Assembly (NCBI GenBank): GCA_023666265.1
Contig: JAMPCH010000008.1
Location: forward strand, 1 to 64,000
Reading direction: 5' to 3'
Origin: Roseburia sp.
GTDB lineage: Bacteria > Bacillota > Clostridia > Oscillospirales > Ruminococcaceae
DNA: 64,000 bases
Part shown: piece after piece, positions 19,288-24,841 of the stretch
Position numbering within the stretch: position 1 is the stretch's first letter
How the letters are laid out: every line of letters starts with the position of its first letter
Notes under the pieces: model-generated
The model's database searches: none
What the model saw: only the letters and a program-made list of their open reading frames with translations
Told to the model about the DNA's origin: nothing
Position numbers and translations under genes: made by a program

Positions 19288-19393
19288 GATACTGATCTGC
19301 AATTAAAAACCGTACAAAAAATCAAGCAAAAGCTTGGATTTATGCGGTTTTGCGTAGGTTTTTTGTTTACGGTTTTAATTGCAGATCAGTATC
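19288..19393. repeat. dispersed hairpin element, copy 1
   Basis: Arms of 26-27 bases (19288-19314 and 19368-19393) are complementary except for one bulged A. The right arm contains the stop codon and last codons (IDTDLQLKP) of the HdeD-like gene. The inner part (CTTGGATTTATGCGGTTTTGCG ... TTTTTTGT, in pieces) is shared with the hairpin at 61582-61656. It lies between two convergent genes and may act as a bidirectional terminator. Confidence 0.75.
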
Positions 19394-19987
19394 AATGATC
19401 GAGGTCTGTTCGTTTACCATATCCTTGATCTTCTTTCTCAGCGCCATGATCCCAAAGATCGTCCAAAAGCCCATCGCCGCCTCAACGATCAGGAGAACGC
19501 CCGCGATGATCTCGAGGATCTTCCCGAAAATATCCGGGTAGATCAGCATCATGATCCCGGCGATACAGGCGGCGAGCGAGATCAGGAAGGGGATCAGCCA
19601 TTGGTCGAAATTCAGCTGTTTCATCAGGAACGCGCGGCGGCAGCAGGATAACCCCTCAAAGACCGTAAAGACCCCGAGAATGATCGAGATCACGTCGACG
19701 AGCTTATCCGCTTGGGCGATAAAGGCGATCCCGAGCGCCGTCATGATCACGCCGGTAAAAAGCCCTTGGCGAAACGGCGCGTTACGGCTCATCAGATAGG
19801 AGATGATGTTAAAGATCCCGACCCCGGTCAGGATCGCGCCGATCACGATACTTAAAATTTGGGTCACGACGGGGGAGATGATGAGAAAGACCCCGAGGAC
19901 AAGCTCCGCGACGCACTCAAACACAAAGACGGCGCGGGTCTCCGCCATAGAAGCCTCTAAGATCGAGAAGTAGTTTTTTTCTTTCAT
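19367..19987 (-). CDS. HdeD-family (DUF308) membrane protein
   Basis: A 206-residue protein with about six membrane helices arranged as three similar helix pairs, the pattern of the HdeD/DUF308 family (for example ILSIVIGAILTGVGIFNII and LEIIAGVLLIVEAAMGFW). E. coli HdeD is linked to acid stress, but the role here is unknown. ATG 19987 (MKEKNYFSILEASM) is preferred, with AAAGGA upstream; the frame is open further but without a better start. A promoter is found at 20055-20083. The last codons lie in a dispersed hairpin element. Confidence 0.8.
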   Translation of the reverse strand: MKEKNYFSILEASMAETRAVFVFECVAELVLGVFLIISPVVTQILSIVIGAILTGVGIFNIISYLMSRNAPFRQGLFTGVIMTALGIAFIAQADKLVDVISIILGVFTVFEGLSCCRRAFLMKQLNFDQWLIPFLISLAACIAGIMMLIYPDIFGKILEIIAGVLLIVEAAMGFWTIFGIMALRKKIKDMVNEQTSIIDTDLQLKP

Positions 19988-20054
19988 ATTCGTTCGGTCC
20001 TTTCGTATTTCGGTCGTTTTGATTACGAGAAACCCGTTATAGGGTGTTGCTTTT

Positions 20055-20083
20055 ATTTTACCATATTTCGGAAGGGTTTTCAA
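20055..20083 (-). promoter_or_regulatory. promoter of the HdeD-like gene
   Basis: On the minus strand TTGAAA (20083-20078) and TAAAAT (20060-20055) are 17 bases apart. About 65 bases of leader would follow. Confidence 0.65.
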
Positions 20084-20235
20084 CCGTTTTTTTCAATTTA
20101 TTTTTCGATTTCGTTTTCGGGAACATTAGACCACCTCGGAAACTTCCGAAAAGCTGTCTGACTAGTCCTTTTTGTGCCGTGCTTTGCCGTCTTTCCTTGA
20201 AATACATACAGTATTCCTGCGGAAATCCGACTTCG

Positions 20236-20537
20236 GGCTATACCGCGCAATGATTGTCGTTTGAGTGGCAGTCAGAGGTTTTTCTAACATTCGCTTTGTT
20301 TTGCGCCGCGTCTGTGCGGCGCTTGGGGCGAATGTCACGCAACATCCTGTTGCGGTCAGATCGTGCAGAATTTTTGCAGGAAGGCTGATCTGTCGGTCAG
20401 CCCCTCTGGTTGGCTCTGCTATTCACCTCACCCCGCCCGGGGGAGACCACCTTTCAAAAAAATTCTGTGCGATATGGCGGAAAAGATGGCTGTCAATCGG
20501 ACGGCAAAGGCGTAGCCGTTCATTGTGCGGTATTGCC
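20236..20537. mobile_element. MITE-like element, copy 1 (302 bp, inverted)
   Basis: Imperfect terminal inverted repeats (GGCTATACCGCGCAATG / CATTGTGCGGTATTGCC) enclose a sequence that, reverse-complemented, matches the element at 39075-39391 along most of its length. Shared parts include CTAACATTCGC, GCAACATCCTGTTGCG and GGCGGAAAA..TGGCTGTCAATC in pieces. It encodes no transposase. No target duplication is evident. Confidence 0.8.
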
Positions 20538-20598
20538 CTTGCCACAGCGCAAAAATTACGTCGCCATCCGGCATTCCGTAAGTTTCCGAGGAGGTCTA

Positions 20599-20627
20599 TT
20601 GACAGCGGGGGAAGAGAATGGTATAAT
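20599..20627 (+). promoter_or_regulatory. consensus sigma-A promoter of a short structured transcript
   Basis: TTGACA at 20599-20604 and TATAAT at 20622-20627 are both perfect and exactly 17 bases apart. The expected start near 20634 coincides with the first base of a four-way-junction RNA. Confidence 0.8.
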
Positions 20628-20633
20628 AAAAAG

Positions 20634-20703
20634 GGGCGGAAACCCGCTCGCGGGTTTCTCGGCGGCTGGCGCCGCCGTCGGCTGACCGCCGACCGCCCTT
20701 TTT
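20634..20703 (+). ncRNA. candidate small cloverleaf RNA
   Basis: An outer stem GGGCGG (20634-20639)/CCGCCC (20693-20698) encloses three hairpins: AAACCCG-CTCG-CGGGTTT (20640-20657), CGGCGGC-TGGC-GCCGCCG (20660-20677, partly) and TCGGC-TGACC-GCCGA (20678-20692). Nearly every base is paired. TTTTT follows at 20699-20703, giving a promoter-structure-terminator unit of about 70 nt. It is not a tRNA: there is no T-loop GTTCGA and arm sizes are wrong. A function is unknown; it could be a small RNA or only an elaborate terminator. Confidence 0.55.
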
Positions 20704-20708
20704 ATTGA

Positions 20709-20782
20709 AACATAAATCCCTTTTTGCTTCGCAAAAACGCCGCTTGACGCGGCGACGCGCCTACGGCGCTCGGGTTTATGTT
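20709..20782 (+). repeat. second four-way-junction structure before pyrB
   Basis: AACATAAA(T)CCC (20709-20720) pairs with GGGTTTATGTT (20772-20782) and encloses three hairpins: TTTTTGC/GCAAAAA (20721-20737), CGCCGC/GCGGCG (20738-20754) and GCGCC/GGCGC (20757-20769). The architecture repeats that of the element 10 bases upstream, with unrelated stem sequences. Its 3' end runs into the TATAAT of the pyrB promoter. Confidence 0.55.
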
Positions 20783-20787
20783 ATAAT
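20779..20787 (+). promoter_or_regulatory. extended -10 promoter of pyrB
   Basis: TGTTATAAT is an extended -10 element (TGnTATAAT). No good -35 is seen at the usual distance. The leader to the pyrB ATG would be about 115 bases and includes an exact copy of the dispersed 18-bp motif at 20857-20874. Confidence 0.55.
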
Positions 20788-20856
20788 GAAAAAAGATGGT
20801 TTAACCCCAAGGGCAAGAAAAACGCCCGATTTTACAAAGCACCGAAGCAACATTCT

Positions 20857-20874
20857 CCTTCCCCAAAAAATAAA
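20857..20874 (+). repeat. dispersed 18-bp motif, exact copy
   Basis: CCTTCCCCAAAAAATAAA. The same 18 bases recur exactly at 27792-27809 and, reversed, at 43104-43121, with many near copies. Confidence 0.8.
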
Positions 20875-20909
20875 ACAAAAAGAGAGAGACAAAAAAGAAA
20901 GGAAACGCC

Positions 20910-21980
20910 ATGCCCGCACATCTCATCGACCTGAACGACGTGACCGTCGCTCAATGGAACAGTATCTTAACGCTCGCCCACGACATCAAGGAAGCGCCGA
21001 TGGTCTACGCCGGCTCTTGTCGCGGGAAGATCATGGGGACGCTCTTTTTTGAGCCGTCGACCCGCACTCAGATGAGCTTTCAGACCGCGATGCTCCGCCT
21101 CGGGGGCGGGATCATCGGCTTTGACAACCCCTCAAATTCGTCGGTCGCCAAGGGTGAGAACCTAAAGGACACGACCAAGATCGTGAGCGGCTACGCCGAC
21201 CTTCTCGTGATGCGCCACCCGCTCGAGGGCGCGTCAAAGGCGGCGGCGCTCACCGCCGACTGTCCCGTCATCAACGCGGGCGACGGCGGACACCTCCACC
21301 CAACCCAGACCTTGACCGACCTCCTCACGCTCCGCGAGGAGAAGGGGCGGCTCGACGGGCTGACCGTCGGTTTTTGCGGCGACCTTAAAAACGGACGGAC
21401 GGTCCATTCGCTTTTAAAGGCGCTCTCTTGTTACCCCGATAATCGTTTTATCCTGATCTCGACGGAGGAGCTTCGCCTCCCCGCGTATATCAAGGACTAT
21501 ATCTCGGCGAGCGGGAAGACTTATGAGGAGTTTCCCACGCTCGAGGCGGCGCTCCCCGAGCTCGACGTGCTTTATATGACGCGGATCCAGCGCGAGCGCT
21601 TCGCCTCGGACGAGGCTTATACCGCCCAAAAGCATATCTTTTGTCTCGACGCGGAGAAGATGAAGCTCGCGCGGCGGGATCTCATCGTCCTCCACCCGCT
21701 CCCGCGCGTGGACGAGATTGAGGTCGAGGTCGACGACGACCCCCGCGCCCTTTATTTTAAACAGGCGAATTACGGAATGTACGTGCGTATGGCGCTCATC
21801 CTCTCGATCCTCGACTATCACCTTAAAAGTAAGCCGCTCCTTCGCGGCGAGGTCGTCCGGGGAATGACCTGTACCAACCCGAAATGTATCTGTTCGACGG
21901 AGAAATACCTTCCCCATAGCTTTCGGCGGGCGGGGGACGTTCTCGAGTGCGAATACTGCGACGAGAGGATCTTGATCTGA
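20910..21980 (+). CDS. pyrB: aspartate carbamoyltransferase with PyrI-type zinc tail
   Basis: Makes carbamoyl-aspartate, the committed step of pyrimidine synthesis. The catalytic domain covers about residues 1-305 with FFEPSTRTQMSF (carbamoyl phosphate loop, residues 46-57), HPTQTLTDL, MTRIQRERF and LHPLPRVDEI. The last 38 residues hold four cysteines (321, 326, 347, 350) in the CxNPxC...CxYC pattern of the zinc domain of the regulatory subunit PyrI, here fused to the catalytic chain without the nucleotide-binding part. The ATG follows AAAGGAAACGCC. The stop is directly followed by the ATG of the next gene. Confidence 0.94.
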   Translation: MPAHLIDLNDVTVAQWNSILTLAHDIKEAPMVYAGSCRGKIMGTLFFEPSTRTQMSFQTAMLRLGGGIIGFDNPSNSSVAKGENLKDTTKIVSGYADLLVMRHPLEGASKAAALTADCPVINAGDGGHLHPTQTLTDLLTLREEKGRLDGLTVGFCGDLKNGRTVHSLLKALSCYPDNRFILISTEELRLPAYIKDYISASGKTYEEFPTLEAALPELDVLYMTRIQRERFASDEAYTAQKHIFCLDAEKMKLARRDLIVLHPLPRVDEIEVEVDDDPRALYFKQANYGMYVRMALILSILDYHLKSKPLLRGEVVRGMTCTNPKCICSTEKYLPHSFRRAGDVLECEYCDERILI

Positions 21981-22619
21981 ATGGCGTTATCGATCTATTT
22001 TTTAAAGGGATACGGGGACGGCGAGCGCTGCTTCTCCGCCCTCTCGGAGGAGCGCCGCCGCCGCGCCGAGCGCGCGGGGTCGGCGGCGGTAAGACGGGAT
22101 ACGATCTTCTCCTACCTCCTGTTACGGCTCGCGCTCTCGGAGGAATACGGCGTACTCTCCGCGCCCGAATTTTTTTACGGCGAATACGGGAAGCCCTTTT
22201 TAAAGGAAACGCCGGAGATCTCCTTTAGTATCAGTCATTCGGGCGGGGCGGCGCTTTGCGCGGTGGCGGACTTCTCCGTCGGGGCGGATCTCCAAAAGAT
22301 CCGCCCGATCAAGAGCGAGGTCGGGCGAAAGTTTTGTACCCCGCTCGAGATGCAGACGGCGAGCCGCTCGGGCGACCCCGACCGCGCCCTCTGTCGCCTA
22401 TGGAGCTTAAAGGAGAGCTACGCCAAGCTCACGGGGAAGGGCTTCTCCGAGGGTTTCTCCTCAATCGACACGGCGGCGCTCCTCGGGCGGGGAACCGCCT
22501 TCGCGGTCGAGCGAGAGGGCTTTTATCTCGCCGCCGCCGCCGACCGCTCGATCCGCCCGCCGACGGTGAGGGTCGCGACCGAGGAGGAATTGCTTCGGCT
22601 CTATGGGGAGGGCGGCTGA
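21981..22619 (+). CDS. 4'-phosphopantetheinyl transferase, Sfp type
   Basis: Transfers phosphopantetheine from CoA to carrier proteins. The 212-residue protein has the family motifs SISHSGG (residues 83-89), GADLQKI with the magnesium Asp103 (usually GVDIE), and WSLKESYAKLTGKG with Trp141, Lys144, Glu145 and Lys149. The usual second acidic residue after GxD is Gln, which some short Sfp-type enzymes tolerate. It follows pyrB without any gap (TGA-ATG), so it is translated from the same message. No carrier-protein target is encoded in the window. Confidence 0.85.
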   Translation: MALSIYFLKGYGDGERCFSALSEERRRRAERAGSAAVRRDTIFSYLLLRLALSEEYGVLSAPEFFYGEYGKPFLKETPEISFSISHSGGAALCAVADFSVGADLQKIRPIKSEVGRKFCTPLEMQTASRSGDPDRALCRLWSLKESYAKLTGKGFSEGFSSIDTAALLGRGTAFAVEREGFYLAAAADRSIRPPTVRVATEEELLRLYGEGG

Positions 22620-22645
22620 TTTTTGGGGAAGGGTTCTTTCCGGCG

Positions 22646-22853
22646 GGTTCGCCCTTTTCGGCGGCTCGGGACACGAGCGGTGTGTTCCGCTTGTAGGGTC
22701 TCGGGACACGTTCGGGAGGTCGCCCGCTCGGAGGGCTGTATCGGAATTGAAAAAAAGGAGGCGCTCCCAAGCAGGTTCGCCTCTTTCGGAGGCTCGGGAC
22801 ACGACCGGGGAATCGTTCGGTCGGAGGACTATATCGGAACAGGGAGAGGAGGC
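22646..22853. repeat. imperfect tandem duplication upstream of the EamA gene
   Basis: Two related blocks, about 22646-22757 and 22770-22853, share GGTTCGCC, TTTCGG, GGCTCGGGACACG and TATCGGAA in the same order; the second lacks about 36 bases found in the first. CTCGGGACACG occurs three times. No convincing protein is encoded. Origin unknown. Confidence 0.6.
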
Positions 22854-22860
22854 ACTTCTC

Positions 22861-23274
22861 ATGTGGATATTGTTTGCGATCTTAAGCGCGGTTTTCGCCG
22901 CGCTGACCTCGATTTTCGCGAAGGTCGGGATCGAGGGGGTCAATTCAAATCTCGCGACCGCGATCCGGACCGCCGTTGCGCTCTTACTCGCTTGGGGGAT
23001 CGTCTTTCTCACGGGGGCGGAGAAGGGGATCGGCGAGATCGGGCGTAAGAGCTGGATCTTCCTGATCCTCTCGGGGCTGTCGACGGGGGCTTCGTGGCTC
23101 TTTTATTACCGCGCGGTGCGCGACGGCGAGGTCTCTAAGGTCGTACCGATCGATAAGATGAGTGTCGTTTTAACGCTCGTCCTCGCCTTTTTCTTCCTCC
23201 GTGAGGAGTTCACGATAAAAAGCCTCGTCGGGACGCTCCTGATCACGGCGGGGACGCTCTTCCTCGTTTTATGA
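22861..23274 (+). CDS. half-size EamA (DMT) family membrane protein
   Basis: A 137-residue protein with about five hydrophobic helices forming one EamA domain; canonical drug/metabolite transporters have two. Single-domain versions are common in Clostridia and probably dimerise. Substrate unknown. ATG 22861 (MWILFAILSAVFAALTSIF) follows AGGAGG at normal spacing; the frame is open upstream through a tandem duplication but this is not transporter sequence. Confidence 0.88.
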   Translation: MWILFAILSAVFAALTSIFAKVGIEGVNSNLATAIRTAVALLLAWGIVFLTGAEKGIGEIGRKSWIFLILSGLSTGASWLFYYRAVRDGEVSKVVPIDKMSVVLTLVLAFFFLREEFTIKSLVGTLLITAGTLFLVL

Positions 23275-23316
23275 TCCGATTTTTTATTTTTGAGAAGGAG
23301 CGAAAGGGGGGGGTTG

Positions 23317-23937
23317 GTGAAAACCTGTTATATCTTCGGCGCGGGCGAGTTTTTCGGCTTAGTCGAGCCGATCGCGGCGGACAAAGCGCCGCTCGTGATC
23401 GCGGCGGACGGCGGATTACGCTATGTCGACGCGCTCGGGTTACGCGCGGACGCGGTCGTCGGGGATTTTGATTCGCTCGGGCGCGTCCCCGAGGGCGGGA
23501 ACGTCACCGTCCTTCCCATAGAGAAGGATACGACCGATCTCTATGAGGCGGTCAGGCTCGGGGAGGAGCGGGGCTGTACCGAGTTTCACCTATACGGCGG
23601 GACGGGCGGACGGCTCGACCATACCCTCGCGAATTTATCGCTCCTCGGCGGTATGGCGGAGCGGGGCTTACGCGGGACGCTTTACGGCGATCGCTACGCC
23701 GTCGCGACCGCGTACCCCGGGGGGGCGCTCGTCCTTCACAAAAAAAAGGACACGGCGGTCTCGGTCTTTTCGCTCTCGGATCGGGCGGAGGGGGTCACGC
23801 TAAAGGGGCTTTATTATCCGCTCGAGGACGGGTCGCTCACGAACCTCTTCCCCCTCGGGGTCAGTAACCGTATGACCGCCGAAACGGCGGAGATCACGGT
23901 CAAAAAAGGGATCTTACTGATTTATTATACACTTTAG
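23317..23937 (+). CDS. thiamine pyrophosphokinase
   Basis: Converts thiamine and ATP to thiamine diphosphate. GTG 23317 is the chosen start (VKTCYIFGAGEF), preceded by an AAAGGGGGG tract. Residues match the Tpk fold: DGG at 31-33, GDFDS at 49-53, KDTTD at 70-74 and GGTGGRLDHT at 94-103; the C-terminal domain ends with SLTNLFPLGVSN. The length is 206 residues. It lies between the EamA gene and a cytidylate-kinase-like gene, all on one strand. Confidence 0.93.
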   Translation: MKTCYIFGAGEFFGLVEPIAADKAPLVIAADGGLRYVDALGLRADAVVGDFDSLGRVPEGGNVTVLPIEKDTTDLYEAVRLGEERGCTEFHLYGGTGGRLDHTLANLSLLGGMAERGLRGTLYGDRYAVATAYPGGALVLHKKKDTAVSVFSLSDRAEGVTLKGLYYPLEDGSLTNLFPLGVSNRMTAETAEITVKKGILLIYYTL

Positions 23938-23954
23938 AAAGGACGGTACGGTTC

Positions 23955-24542
23955 ATGGAAAAAACAACGGTCACGATCTCGCGCGAGTATGGCTCGGGCG
24001 GTAGGATCATCGGGAAAAAGCTCGCGGAGGAGCTCGGGTTCGCGTTTTATGACGGCGAGCTCCTCTCGCTCGTGGCGAAGGAGAGCGGCTACACCGAGGA
24101 CTTCGTCCGGCGCAACGACCAAAAAAAGACACAGAGCTTTTTATATCACCTCTATATGGGGAGCCAGCTCCTCCCCGCCTCGGATATGATCTTTATCGCT
24201 CAGGCGAAGGCGATCAAGGACCTGTATCAAAAGGGAAACTGCGTGATCGTCGGGCGGTGCGCGGATTATGTCCTTCGCGGGTACGACGGGGTCGTCGACC
24301 TCTTTATCCACGCCCCCTTTGAACAGCGGGTCGCGCGGGTCAGGGACGAATATAAGGAGGCGGCGGAGAATTACCCCGCGTATATCAAAAAGAAGGATAA
24401 GGAGCGGGTCGCGTACTATAACTACTTCGCGGACGACGCGTGGGGGAAGGTACAGACCTATGACCTCTCGATCAGCTCGGAGATCGGGACGGACGCGGCG
24501 GTAAGGCTCGCGGCGGAGTTTATACGGACGAAGAGAGGGTAA
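23955..24542 (+). CDS. cytidylate kinase-like protein
   Basis: A 195-residue P-loop-type protein of the cytidylate kinase-like family: TVTISREYGSGGRIIGKKLA is its nucleotide-binding start, and CVIVGRCADYVL and QRVARV are characteristic. Members occur widely in gut Clostridia, with no proven substrate. It follows the thiamine gene by 17 bases. A very strong terminator follows. Confidence 0.85.
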   Translation: MEKTTVTISREYGSGGRIIGKKLAEELGFAFYDGELLSLVAKESGYTEDFVRRNDQKKTQSFLYHLYMGSQLLPASDMIFIAQAKAIKDLYQKGNCVIVGRCADYVLRGYDGVVDLFIHAPFEQRVARVRDEYKEAAENYPAYIKKKDKERVAYYNYFADDAWGKVQTYDLSISSEIGTDAAVRLAAEFIRTKRG

Positions 24543-24575
24543 GGTAAATTAAAATTTGATGATAAAATGACACAG

Positions 24576-24622
24576 CCCCGCCCCTCGGGAAGGCTTTTTC
24601 CGAGGGGCGGGGTCGTTTTTTT
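24576..24622 (+). terminator. intrinsic terminator
   Basis: A 13-bp stem CCCCGCCCCTCGG / CCGAGGGGCGGGG is followed by TCGTTTTTTT. It ends the pyrB to kinase gene set and separates it from the minus-strand genes. Confidence 0.85.
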
Positions 24623-24649
24623 GTTTTGTGAAGGGATCGGTCGGGGGTA

Positions 24650-24823
24650 TTATGCCCCAAAGACCGAACCGTAGCTGTTATCCGATTGATCGTCCGAAAG
24701 CTCCCCGCCGTTCGTCATAGAGGAGGGGGTCGCCGACGATTGATCGCTCGCCGTGATTACGTCCTTTGTGTCAAAAAGCGAGATCAGCGCTTCGGGGGTC
24801 GTATATTTTTTCTTCATATCCAT
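24650..24823 (-). CDS. small protein of unknown function (57 aa)
   Basis: Starts at ATG 24823 (MDMKKKYTTPEALISLFDTK) with AGGAAAGG seven bases upstream, and ends in TAA. The N-terminus KKYTTPEALISLFDTKDVITAS resembles small proteins often found beside surface genes in Clostridia, with a ...PE..... DVITAS pattern, followed by a Ser/Asp/Gly-rich tail. There is no signal peptide. It lies 18 bases downstream of the surface protein gene, so both are probably on one transcript. Confidence 0.6.
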   Translation of the reverse strand: MDMKKKYTTPEALISLFDTKDVITASDQSSATPSSMTNGGELSDDQSDNSYGSVFGA

Positions 24824-24841
24824 AATCATCCTTTCCTATCT

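Noticed and set aside
20634..20698. Cloverleaf taken as a tRNA
   Set aside because: No T-loop consensus, no D-loop GG, stem lengths do not fit and no CCA-like end; only the overall shape is similar.
20265..20708. Long plus-strand ORF over MITE copy 1 and a similar minus-strand ORF over copy 2 (39124-39327)
   Set aside because: Both are translations of the mobile element (same ...LGANxTQHPVAVR... peptide), have no ribosome-binding site and are not separate genes.
20744..20787. TTGACG (20744) as the -35 of the pyrB promoter
   Set aside because: The distance to TATAAT is 32 bases, too long; an extended -10 promoter is more plausible.
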